Shown in pieces: positions 1-6,155 of a stretch of DNA of 7,669 nt. How positions within the stretch are numbered: position 1 is the stretch's first letter; every line of letters starts with the position of its first letter. The position numbers and the translations under genes are program-made. Source of the DNA: an uncultured Aliiroseovarius sp. (lineage in GTDB: Bacteria; Pseudomonadota; Alphaproteobacteria; Rhodobacterales; Rhodobacteraceae); assembly GCA_938023895.1 (NCBI GenBank), contig CALJDH010000224.1, positions 1-7,669 of the forward strand, in the 5' to 3' direction. A model generated the notes under the pieces. That model was not told the DNA's origin and searched no databases. It saw nothing but the letters and a program-made list of their open reading frames with translations.

Positions 1-609
1 GCGGGCTCGTCGGTTCTGGCCCGCCAAATCACCTTAGGCGCGCCCGCAGATGTGTTTTTGTCTGCGAACCCGGATTGGATGGATGCGGTCGAGGATGCTG
101 GGATGCTGGCGGACGGCACGCGCCGGGACTTTGCCGGGAACGCGCTGGTGCTGATCGCGCCCGCAGAACAGGCCTCCCCGAATACTCTGCCAGCAACGCC
201 CGGAGAATTCGCATCGGTTCTGAACGGCGGCAGGCTATCCATGGCATTGGTTGACGCGATCCCAGCGGGTCAGTACGGCAAGGCGTCGTTGACTTACCTG
301 GGTCTTTGGGAGGCGGCGAAATCCCATGTCGTGCAGACCGACAATGTCCGTGCCGCCCTGGCGCTAGTTGCCTTAGGCGAGGCGCGGTTGGGCGTGGTCT
401 ATGCCACAGACGCGCAGGCTGAACCAAAAGCGCGCCTTGTCGCGCCATTCCCAGACTACACGCATCCGCAGATCACCTATCCGGCAGCCGCCGTCGCGTC
501 CGGCGACGTGACCACCGCAACGGCCTTTCTGGACTATCTGACCAGCGACGCGGGACAAGCTATCCTGCAAAACCACGGCTTTCTGCCTGCCCCCGAGGTG
601 CCGGAATGA
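1..609 (+). CDS. modA: ModA, periplasmic molybdate-binding protein (5' end missing)
   Basis: Substrate-binding component of a molybdate ABC importer; it captures molybdate in the periplasm and delivers it to ModB. The frame is open from base 1, so this is a fragment of 202 codons plus TGA. It starts inside the conserved AGSS-LARQI segment, followed by GAPADVFLSA and a DWMD-like stretch, the hallmark ModA N-lobe region. Family members are about 250 residues, so roughly 50 residues including the signal peptide lie upstream of the window. Further family-like segments are PAGQYGKASL (near residues 89-98) and GVVYATDA (near residues 131-138), the latter resembling the region that carries a ligand-contacting tyrosine in characterised ModA. 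A GTG at 52 is an internal codon, not the start, because the homology begins before it. The stop overlaps the modB start by four bases (ATGA), indicating coupling. Identity is secure; tungstate could also be bound, as in other members. Confidence 0.95.
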   Translation, partial: AGSSVLARQITLGAPADVFLSANPDWMDAVEDAGMLADGTRRDFAGNALVLIAPAEQASPNTLPATPGEFASVLNGGRLSMALVDAIPAGQYGKASLTYLGLWEAAKSHVVQTDNVRAALALVALGEARLGVVYATDAQAEPKARLVAPFPDYTHPQITYPAAAVASGDVTTATAFLDYLTSDAGQAILQNHGFLPAPEVPE

Positions 610-1298
610 GTTGGCTGGGACCGGATGAATGGCAGGCGGTCGCGCTGTCCTTGAAGGTCGCAGGCTGGGCCACGGTTTTGTCCCTTCCCGTCGCCATCTG
701 GGTCGCACATCTGTTGGCCCGTAAAGAATTTCCCGGAAAGCAGGTGGTGAACGGTCTGGTCCATCTGCCCCTGATCCTACCCCCTGTCGTCACAGGCTAC
801 CTTCTGCTTCTGACCTTCGGCGGCACCGCACCGCTTGGGGCGGCCCTCACCAAACTTGGTCTGCCACTGGCTTTCCGCTGGACCGGCGCGGCGCTGGCCG
901 CAGCAATCATGGGCTTTCCCCTGATGGTCCGCGCCATTCGCCTATCGATCGAGGCCGTGGACCCCAAGCTGGAAGCCGCTGCCGCCACGCTGGGCGCCAG
1001 CCGCTGGTCGGTCTTCACCACCGTCACCCTGCCCCTTGCCCTGCCCGGTATCATCGCGGGCGCGATCCTTGGGTTTGCCAAGGCGATGGGCGAGTTCGGC
1101 GCGACCATCACTTTTGTGTCGAATATTCCGGGCGAAACGCGCACGGTCCCGTCCGCCATCTATAGCTTTCTGCAAGTGCCGGGCGGCGAGAATGCAGCGC
1201 TCCGGTTGGTCGTGATCTCGATTATCATCGCTATGGGCGCGTTGGTGGCGTCCGAGGTGCTGGCCCGTCGTGTCGCCAAGCGGATGGAGGACGCATGA
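606..1298 (+). CDS. modB: ModB, molybdate ABC transporter permease
   Basis: Inner-membrane channel subunit of the molybdate importer, 230 residues, matching the usual ModB length of about 225-230. About five hydrophobic segments are visible (roughly residues 13-37, 52-72, 93-112, 140-160 and 202-220). The cytoplasmic coupling loop that docks on the ATPase is clear at residues 123-165: EAAATLGASRW, then TLPLALPGIIAG and AKAMGEFGAT, the classic EAA motif of binding-protein-dependent permeases and the MGEFGAT stretch typical of ModB/CysT-type permeases. The ATG at 606 overlaps the modA stop as ATGA, and the gene ends in the same type of overlap with modC, so translation of all three is probably coupled. 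No frameshift or missing motif seen. Confidence 0.96.
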   Translation: MSWLGPDEWQAVALSLKVAGWATVLSLPVAIWVAHLLARKEFPGKQVVNGLVHLPLILPPVVTGYLLLLTFGGTAPLGAALTKLGLPLAFRWTGAALAAAIMGFPLMVRAIRLSIEAVDPKLEAAAATLGASRWSVFTTVTLPLALPGIIAGAILGFAKAMGEFGATITFVSNIPGETRTVPSAIYSFLQVPGGENAALRLVVISIIIAMGALVASEVLARRVAKRMEDA

Positions 1299-2395
1299 CC
1301 CAGCCCGCCCTCTCGATCACCCTGCGCGCAAGTCGCCCCGGTTTCGATCTGGACGTGGATGTCACTGCGCCTGCGGGCCTGACCGTGCTGTTTGGCGCGT
1401 CAGGATCGGGCAAGACCAGTGTGGTGGATGCTGTTGCGGGTCTGACCCAAGACGTGTCGGGGCGGATCGCGGTTGGGGACCATGTGTTGTTGGACACGAC
1501 CCAAGGCATCTGCCTGCCCGCGCATGAACGCCGCATCGGCTATGTCTTTCAGGATGCGCGCCTGTTCCCGCATCTGACCGTGCGCCGCAATCTGAACTAC
1601 GCCCGTCGTGTCACCCGCCAGCCTGCGGACCCTGCCCGTTTCGATCATGTCGTCGAAATGCTGGGCATCGGCCACCTTCTGGATCGCCGCACCCCGCGCC
1701 TGTCGGGGGGCGAGAAACAACGGGTTGCTATTGGGCGGGCGCTTCTATCACGCCCACGACTGATCCTCGCCGACGAGCCCCTCGCCGCGCTGGACGATCC
1801 CCGCAAGGACGAGATCCTACCTTATTTCGAGCGCCTGCGCGACGAGGGCGAGGTGCCCATTCTCTATGTCACCCACTCGACCAGCGAGGTTGCGCGCTTG
1901 GCCACTACCGTTGTGGCGTTAGAGAACGGGCGCGTAATCCGCCAAGGCAGTGCGATCGAGGTTCTGGGCGATCCCAGCTTCAGCCCCGGCGACGTGCGCT
2001 CGGTTGGGGCGGTAATTGAGGCCCGCGTAGCCACCCATCACGCCGACGGGCTGACCGAGTTAGATGCCGGTGGTATCCCTCTGTTCCTGCCCCGCATCGC
2101 CCGAGATCCCGGCACATCAGTGCGGGTCCGGATTGCAGCGCAGGACGTCATCCTGTCGCGCGGACGGCCCGAGGGGATCTCGGCCCTGAACTGCCTGCCC
2201 GGTGTGGTGCAGGGGGTGCAGGAAGGGGCTGGTCCGGGCGCGATCCTGTCGCTGGACACTGCCGCCGGGCGCGTATTGGCGCGGATCACCAAACGGTCGC
2301 TTGCTGCAATGGACTTGTCCATCGGCACGGAACTTTTTGCGATTGTGAAAACCGTCGCGGTTGCCCCCAGCGATGTGGGCGGGCCTAAAGGTTAG
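1295..2395 (+). CDS. modC: ModC, molybdate ABC transporter ATP-binding protein
   Basis: Cytoplasmic ATPase that powers molybdate import, 366 residues. ABC domain: Walker A GASGSGKTS at residues 34-42, Q-loop around Gln86 (YVFQDARLFPHL), signature LSGGEKQRVAIGRAL at 136-150, Walker B LILADEP at 156-162 followed by D-loop LAALD, and switch His194 (YVTHS). The stretch YVFQDARLFPHL and LSGGEKQRVAIGRAL are characteristic of ModC. The C-terminal part (about residues 290-355, from GISALNCLPG to IVKTVAV) fits a TOBE/Mop-like domain, which binds oxyanion and can give feedback inhibition in some ModC proteins. The ATG at 1295 overlaps the modB stop. The gene ends 4 bases before a perfect inverted repeat. 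All catalytic motifs are intact. Confidence 0.97.
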   Translation: MTQPALSITLRASRPGFDLDVDVTAPAGLTVLFGASGSGKTSVVDAVAGLTQDVSGRIAVGDHVLLDTTQGICLPAHERRIGYVFQDARLFPHLTVRRNLNYARRVTRQPADPARFDHVVEMLGIGHLLDRRTPRLSGGEKQRVAIGRALLSRPRLILADEPLAALDDPRKDEILPYFERLRDEGEVPILYVTHSTSEVARLATTVVALENGRVIRQGSAIEVLGDPSFSPGDVRSVGAVIEARVATHHADGLTELDAGGIPLFLPRIARDPGTSVRVRIAAQDVILSRGRPEGISALNCLPGVVQGVQEGAGPGAILSLDTAAGRVLARITKRSLAAMDLSIGTELFAIVKTVAVAPSDVGGPKG

Positions 2396-2399
2396 CCAC

Positions 2400-2420
2400 G
2401 CCCGAAACGAAGTTTCGGGC
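2400..2420. terminator. Hairpin between convergent modC and the FAD oxidoreductase gene
   Basis: Perfect 9-bp inverted repeat, GCCCGAAAC / GTTTCGGGC, with a three-base GAA loop. It starts 4 bases after the modC stop (2395) and lies 17 bases beyond the stop of the minus-strand gene (2438). A stem-loop in a 42-base gap between convergent genes is the expected place for a bidirectional terminator. There is no uninterrupted T tract on either side, only ATCTTTCCT on the plus strand, so termination would be non-canonical or Rho-assisted, or the stem may mainly protect 3' ends. Confidence 0.7.
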
Positions 2421-2437
2421 AGACGCTTAGATCTTTC

Positions 2438-3739
2438 CTAAAGCTTATCGCGCAGGCTGAACCACAGCATCGCGGCCACCAGAAGCGGCCAGCGCAGCGC
2501 CACGCCCCCCGGGAAACGATGGGTCGGCACCTGCGCCATCAGGTCAAACCGCTCGGCCTGACCCGAAATCGCCTCGGCGACCATCTTGCCACCCAGCGTC
2601 GCCATCGCCACGCCATGCCCGGAATAACCCGACGCTGACAGCACGTTACCCTGAAGCCGTTCAAAATGCGGCATGCGGTTCATGGTGATGCCCAGCGTGC
2701 CGCCCCACGCATAGTCGATCTTGGTGTCTTTGAGCTGCGGATAGATTTCCAGCATCGGCTTTGACACCAGTTTCACGATGTCCTTCGGGAATTTGTAGCC
2801 ATAGCTCTCGGCCCCGCCGAACAGCATGCGGTTGTCCTCGGACAGGCGGAAATAGTTGATCACGAACTTGCTGTCGGCCACGGCGTGCCCGTCTCGGATC
2901 AGGGATTTGGCGAACCCCGGGTCCAAAGGCTCGGTCGCCAGAATGTAGTTATTGATCGGCATGACCCGCGCGGCGACATGGCTCTGCGTGTTTCCCAGAT
3001 AGCCATTACAGGCCCAGACCAGATGGCTGGCGCGGATGTTAGCGGCGTCGGTCGAAACGGTTACCGTGCCGCCCTCTTTGACATCGGTCACGCGGCTGGT
3101 CTCAAAAATCCGTGCGCCTGCAGCCACCGCCGCCCGCGCCATGCCAAAGGCCAAGCGCAGCGGATGTGTATGCCCTGCCCCCATGTCAAGCGAGCCGCCG
3201 TGATAGGCGGGCGACCCGCACAATTCGCGCATTTCCTCGCGATCCACGGTGCGGATCAGATCATAGCCGTAGTCTTCATTCAGCTTGCGCACATAGGCGT
3301 GATCCTCGGGCACATAGCGTGCACGGTGCATGGCGTGGATGATGCCATCCGTGAACCCGGCGTCTGGGGCGTGTTTGGCGACCATGTCGCGCACCAACTG
3401 CACGCTTTCGGACGCCATGTCCCAAAGCTTGCGGGCGTCGTCCTTGCCCACCATCTTTTCCAGCTCGTCCTGGTCCAGACGCTGGCCCATGCCGACCTGA
3501 CCACCATTGCGACCCGAGGCGCCGAAGCCGACGCGCTGCGCCTCCAGCAGGACCACGTCATAGCCACGTTCGGCCAGATGCAGGGCCGCCGACAGGCCTG
3601 TGAACCCGCCACCGATTACGCAGACATCACAGGAAACGTCGCCCTGAGCGGCCGGAAACGGGCCAGGCGCGTCAGCCGTGGCGGCGTACCAGGATTGGGG
3701 ATATTCGCCGGGGCGGTCGTTGGCGGTCAGCAGGTCCAT
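2438..3739 (-). CDS. puuB: FAD-dependent amine oxidoreductase, gamma-glutamylputrescine oxidase (PuuB/OrdL) type
   Basis: DAO-family flavoenzyme of 433 residues, the usual length for PuuB-like proteins; likely cytosolic. The N-terminal Rossmann FAD site is clear: VCVIGGGFTGLSAALHLAE from residue 39 with GxGxxG glycines 43, 45 and 48, and acidic Glu66 ending the second strand. It is followed by the family segment ASGRNGGQ (74-81). The C-terminal FAD-contact region is GYSGHG (371-376), and the protein ends with the PuuB-like FPGG...WPLL...LWFSLRDKL tail. PuuB oxidises gamma-glutamylputrescine to the aldehyde, ammonia and peroxide; the family also includes oxidases or dehydrogenases of other amines, so the exact substrate is inferred from the neighbouring SpuC-like and PotF-like genes. 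Start at 3739 has a GAGGG ribosome site 4 bases upstream. It lies 69 bases downstream of the aminotransferase, co-directional, probably one operon. No puuA partner is in the window. Confidence 0.88.
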   Translation of the reverse strand: MDLLTANDRPGEYPQSWYAATADAPGPFPAAQGDVSCDVCVIGGGFTGLSAALHLAERGYDVVLLEAQRVGFGASGRNGGQVGMGQRLDQDELEKMVGKDDARKLWDMASESVQLVRDMVAKHAPDAGFTDGIIHAMHRARYVPEDHAYVRKLNEDYGYDLIRTVDREEMRELCGSPAYHGGSLDMGAGHTHPLRLAFGMARAAVAAGARIFETSRVTDVKEGGTVTVSTDAANIRASHLVWACNGYLGNTQSHVAARVMPINNYILATEPLDPGFAKSLIRDGHAVADSKFVINYFRLSEDNRMLFGGAESYGYKFPKDIVKLVSKPMLEIYPQLKDTKIDYAWGGTLGITMNRMPHFERLQGNVLSASGYSGHGVAMATLGGKMVAEAISGQAERFDLMAQVPTHRFPGGVALRWPLLVAAMLWFSLRDKL

Positions 3740-3776
3740 GGATCCCTCGGATCTTGCAGGAGTTCAGGTATAGGAA

Positions 3777-3799
3777 AGGGCGGACCCACGGCCCGCCCT
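3777..3799 (-). other. Intercistronic stem-loop between spuC-like and puuB-like genes
   Basis: Inverted repeat AGGGCGG / CCGCCCT, a 7-bp perfect GC-rich stem with a 9-base loop, beginning 10 bases after the aminotransferase stop and 38 bases before the next start on the minus strand. On the transcribed strand it is followed by TTCCTATACC rather than a T tract, so it is a weak terminator at best. It more likely slows 3' decay of the upstream message or attenuates downstream expression. Confidence 0.5.
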
Positions 3800-3808
3800 G
3801 AAACTGGA

Positions 3809-5203
3809 TTACCCAGCGACCAGAAGGCCTTTTTCTTTCACGATCTCATAGGCTTCGTCCAACGCCTTGCGGGCGCGGGCGATCAGGATGTCGATCTCAT
3901 CCGTGGTGATGACCAGCGGGGGAGCGATGATCATGCGGTCACCGACGTGGCGCATAATCAGATTGTTGGCGAAGCAGCGCTCGCGGGTGATAAATCCAAC
4001 AGTACCCGCATCCGATGCAAAGGGTGCACGTGCCTCTTTATCGGGCGTCAACGCCAGCGAGGCCATCAGGCCCACGATCTTGGTTTCGCCCACCATCGGG
4101 TGATCGGCCAACTCGTGCCATTTTTCAGCCAAATACGGGGCCGCGACGTCCCGCACATGCTCGACGATGCCCTCCTCTTCCATGATGCGCAGGTTTTCCA
4201 GCGCAACCGCACAGGCCACCGGGTGACCAGAATATGTGTAACCGTGGTTGAACTCGGTCCCGGCAAGAACTTCCGCGACTTTATCGGACACAATCGACGC
4301 CCCAATCGGCGCATAGCCAGAGCTGAGCCCCTTGGCGACCGTCATGATGTCAGGCGTGATGTCCAGCGTTTCGCTGCCAAACCAGTTGCCGGTACGACCA
4401 AAGCCGGTAATCACCTCGTCTGCGATCAGAAGGATGTCGTACTTCTTGCAAATCCGTTGAATTTCAGCCCAGTAACCATCGGGGGCAACGATCACACCAC
4501 CTGCGCCCTGTACGGGTTCGCCGATGAAAGCGGCCACTTTCTCTGGACCGATTTCCTTGATCTTTGCTTCCAACTGCTTGGCACGCTCAAGGCCGAAAGC
4601 CTCGGGATCAGTATCGTCACCTTCGGCATACCAGTGCGGCTGGTCGATAAACTCGATACCCGGGATCGGCAGGCTGCCCTGACCGTGCATGCCCTTCATG
4701 CCGCCCAGCGAGGTGCCGCCAATGGTCGAGCCATGATAGGCATTCCAACGCGAGATGATCACATCGCGTTCTGGCTGGCCCTTCTCGGCCCAATACGTGC
4801 GGACCATCCGGATGTTGGTGTCATTCGCGTCCGAGCCGCCATTGGCATAGAACACATGATTCAGATCGCCCGGGGCCAGTTCCGCCAGCTTCTGGGCCAG
4901 CGCAATTGCGGGGACGTGGGTGGTCTGGAAGAAAGTGTTGTAATAGGGCAGCTCGCGCATCTGGCGGGCGGCGACCTCGGCAATGCTTTCATTGCCATAG
5001 CCGATGTTCACACACCACAGGCCGGCCATGCCGTCCAAGATCTCTTCGCCTTCGCTGTCCTTCAGGAACACGCCCTTGGCCGAGGTGATCACCCGCGCGC
5101 CTTTCTGTCCTAATTCACCATCATTGGTGAACGGGTGCATATGGTGCGCGGCATCAATGGCCTGAAGCTCGGCGGTGGGCAGATGGTTGGTGATCTTGTT
5201 CAT
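3809..5203 (-). CDS. spuC: Class III PLP aminotransferase, putrescine:pyruvate aminotransferase (SpuC) type
   Basis: Fold-type I PLP aminotransferase of 464 residues (family about 450-460), cytosolic. The SpuC type moves an amino group from putrescine to pyruvate, giving 4-aminobutanal and alanine. Visible landmarks: DGMAGLWCVNIGYG (57-70), phosphate-binding GGSDAN (122-127), aromatic/His segment NAYHGST (154-160), GEPVQGAGGV (228-237), Asp262 in ADEVITGFGRTG which contacts the PLP ring nitrogen, and Lys291 in MTVAKGLSSGY, the expected Schiff-base lysine. The run from the N-terminal HPFT through MAGLWCVN and QMRELPYYNTFFQT closely resembles SpuC of pseudomonads. Taurine- or beta-alanine-type aminotransferases are relatives, but the PotF and PuuB neighbours favour a polyamine. 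Start ATG at 5203 has an AGGAG site 7 bases upstream. The gene is preceded by gntR on the same strand and a strong promoter-like element. Confidence 0.9.
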   Translation of the reverse strand: MNKITNHLPTAELQAIDAAHHMHPFTNDGELGQKGARVITSAKGVFLKDSEGEEILDGMAGLWCVNIGYGNESIAEVAARQMRELPYYNTFFQTTHVPAIALAQKLAELAPGDLNHVFYANGGSDANDTNIRMVRTYWAEKGQPERDVIISRWNAYHGSTIGGTSLGGMKGMHGQGSLPIPGIEFIDQPHWYAEGDDTDPEAFGLERAKQLEAKIKEIGPEKVAAFIGEPVQGAGGVIVAPDGYWAEIQRICKKYDILLIADEVITGFGRTGNWFGSETLDITPDIMTVAKGLSSGYAPIGASIVSDKVAEVLAGTEFNHGYTYSGHPVACAVALENLRIMEEEGIVEHVRDVAAPYLAEKWHELADHPMVGETKIVGLMASLALTPDKEARAPFASDAGTVGFITRERCFANNLIMRHVGDRMIIAPPLVITTDEIDILIARARKALDEAYEIVKEKGLLVAG

Positions 5204-5210
5204 CCTGGAT

Positions 5211-5215
5211 CTCCT
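5211..5215 (-). promoter_or_regulatory. Ribosome binding site of the aminotransferase gene
   Basis: AGGAG on the minus strand, 7 bases before the ATG at 5203. It fixes the start chosen for the aminotransferase gene. The hexamer AGGAGA here is perfectly complementary to UCUCCU located about 30 nt upstream in the predicted leader (5245-5250). Confidence 0.75.
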
Positions 5216-5236
5216 AGAAACGTGGTCGGGTCGCGC

Positions 5237-5266
5237 CCAAGGACAGGAGAATCACCCACCCCTTGG
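5237..5266 (-). other. Weak leader stem-loop upstream of the aminotransferase gene
   Basis: Inverted repeat CCAAGG / CCTTGG (6 bp) with an 18-base loop, inside the predicted 5' untranslated leader. The loop carries UCUCCU, complementary to the AGGAGA ribosome site. The structure is short and may be chance; it is listed because it could compete with a fold that masks the ribosome site. Confidence 0.3.
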
Positions 5267-5287
5267 ATCGCACCAAAAGCTGAGTTC

Positions 5288-5315
5288 ACAATATGATCAA
5301 AAATTAAGCTGTCAA
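5288..5315 (-). promoter_or_regulatory. Predicted sigma70-type promoter for the aminotransferase operon
   Basis: On the minus strand a perfect -35 hexamer TTGACA (5315 to 5310) is followed after 16 bases by TATTGT (5293 to 5288), a 4/6 match to the -10 consensus. This would place the transcript start near 5281 and give a leader of about 78 nt. The spacer holds a copy of the TTTGATCANAT motif. Together with its position in the gap after gntR, this suggests that the catabolic genes have their own promoter in addition to any read-through from gntR. Confidence 0.6.
5291..5301 (-). promoter_or_regulatory. Candidate GntR operator, copy A
   Basis: TTTGATCATAT read on the minus strand, one of three matches to TTTGATCANAT in the window. 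It sits in the -35/-10 spacer and overlaps the -10 element of the predicted aminotransferase promoter, a position suited to repression. Confidence 0.5.
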
Positions 5316-5328
5316 CGCATGACCTGCG

Positions 5329-5339
5329 ATCTGATCAAA
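5329..5339 (-). promoter_or_regulatory. Candidate GntR operator, copy B
   Basis: TTTGATCAGAT read on the minus strand, 38 bases (core to core) upstream of copy A and just upstream of the predicted -35 hexamer. It directly abuts the 3' end of the gntR gene. Confidence 0.45.
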
Positions 5340-5340
5340 T

Positions 5341-5994
5341 TCAGGCCGACAAAAGCGTCTCGCGGACCTGAGCGATTCCCTGCTCGATGTCTCCGCGGAT
5401 AGCCGCCGCAACCCCCTCACCGTCGCCCGCGCGCATGGCGGCCATGGCTTCTGCATGTTTGTCGGGAAGGTTCGCCGTGCCATAGCGACCAAGCACCACC
5501 CGCAACGAAGGGCCAGCGCGAAGCCACAACATATTGGCGATGGAGGACAGAACCTCGGATCCGGCAAGGTCATAGAGGTAGGCATGGAAGCGATAGTTGT
5601 GTTCCAGATACCCGCGCACATCGCCTTTATCGATGGCTGCATTCAACTGATCATCATAAGATGTCAGCCGCGAAAGCTCTTCTTCACCAATGTTTTCTGT
5701 GGCTTTCCGCGCCAGTTCGGGTTCGACTGAGAGACGTGCATAGGCGATGTCGTTCCACTGCGACATGTCGGGCTGAGGCACCGAAACGCGGCGGTTCCCC
5801 TTGAACTCTAACGCCCCTTCCGAGGTCAGCCTGCGGATCGCCTCGCGCACTGGGGTCATGCCCACATCCAATGTCGAGACCAAGCCCTGAATGGTCACGG
5901 GCTGGCCTGGCGCCAGTTCCCCAAACAGAATCATTTCCCGCAATTTACGGTAAACACGCTGATGATCTGGCAGTTTGGCTTGGTGTTCAGACAA
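5341..5994 (-). CDS. GntR-family transcriptional regulator with FCD ligand domain
   Basis: DNA-binding regulator of 217 residues with the start used here. The winged helix-turn-helix spans about residues 8-73 (VYRKLREMILFGELAPGQ, then DVGMTPVREAIRRLTSEGAL, then the wing NRRVSVP), and the all-helical FCD effector domain spans about 80-210. FCD metal/ligand positions: Asn133 and His137 in NYRFH, and His180 in DKHAEAM; the third usual His is Asp202 (IRGDIEQ). The frame extends upstream to a TTG at 6057, but that has no good ribosome site. TTG at 5994 is preceded by GGGGG at 5-base spacing and puts the start just before the HTH, as is usual; it is the preferred start. No ATG is available before the HTH. 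The position between catabolic and transport genes suggests control of both in response to a polyamine or its product. Confidence 0.9.
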   Translation of the reverse strand: MSEHQAKLPDHQRVYRKLREMILFGELAPGQPVTIQGLVSTLDVGMTPVREAIRRLTSEGALEFKGNRRVSVPQPDMSQWNDIAYARLSVEPELARKATENIGEEELSRLTSYDDQLNAAIDKGDVRGYLEHNYRFHAYLYDLAGSEVLSSIANMLWLRAGPSLRVVLGRYGTANLPDKHAEAMAAMRAGDGEGVAAAIRGDIEQGIAQVRETLLSA

Positions 5995-6070
5995 GTTTGC
6001 CCCCGTTGTTAGTAATTTTTTGCCTATTCTGGCTGCGAAGATAACCTTTGAAAGCAACCTACTATGACTT

Positions 6071-6092
6071 ACGCAATTTTACCATATTGCGT
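6071..6092. promoter_or_regulatory. Inverted repeat in the gntR-potF divergent region
   Basis: Perfect 7-bp arms ACGCAAT and ATTGCGT separated by 8 bases, so the arm centres are 15 bases apart. The right arm overlaps the predicted -35 of potF. The arrangement is typical of a dimeric regulator site and differs in sequence from the TGATCA motif, so it could be read by a different regulator or by the GntR protein's own autoregulation. Confidence 0.4.
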
Positions 6093-6115
6093 GAATCGCA
6101 TTTTTTTGATCAAAT
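6087..6115 (+). promoter_or_regulatory. Predicted potF promoter
   Basis: TTGCGT (6087-6092) and TCAAAT (6110-6115) spaced by 17 bases; 4/6 match at each hexamer to the sigma70 consensus. A run of seven T precedes the -10. The transcript would start near 6122, giving a leader of about 34 nt that contains the AGGGAGAG ribosome site. This is a moderate prediction. Confidence 0.4.
6105..6115 (+). promoter_or_regulatory. Candidate GntR operator, copy C (potF)
   Basis: TTTGATCAAAT, containing the perfect 10-base palindrome TTTGATCAAA, overlapping the predicted -10 of potF. It shares TTTGATCANAT with the two copies ahead of the aminotransferase gene. Confidence 0.5.
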
Positions 6116-6155
6116 GTCGCAAACGGGCGTCATGCCCCAAACAGGGAGAGAGTGT

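Noticed and set aside
1..2395. Possible functional link between the molybdate operon and the polyamine locus.
   Set aside because: The operons are convergent, separated by a hairpin, and none of the polyamine enzymes here is a molybdoenzyme; adjacency alone does not support a shared role.
2885..5113. A 742-codon open frame on the plus strand running antisense through both the FAD oxidoreductase and the aminotransferase genes and across their gap.
   Set aside because: The minus-strand proteins in the same DNA have full family motifs from end to end. The antisense translation is rich in His/Arg/Gly/Ala without recognisable domains, as expected for a shadow of GC-rich codons.
5995..6057. Longer start for gntR at TTG 6057.
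   Set aside because: The extra 21 residues are unlike the family N terminus and no spaced ribosome site precedes it; TTG 5994 with GGGGG fits better, though this is not proven.
6093..6097. GAATC (a GANTC site of the CcrM methylase) in the potF promoter, and another at 5249-5253.
   Set aside because: GANTC is short and only two chance-compatible copies were noted; there is no other sign of cell-cycle methylation control.
6105..6115. TTTGATCAAAT as an FNR/FnrL box.
   Set aside because: FNR-type sites need TTGAT-N4-ATCAA; here the second half is missing at that spacing, and the three copies align as one contiguous TTTGATCANAT instead.
6048..6155. Longer start for potF at TTG 6048.
   Set aside because: It would put 36 residues before a typical Sec signal peptide and run through the predicted promoter and operator; ATG 6156 has a good ribosome site.
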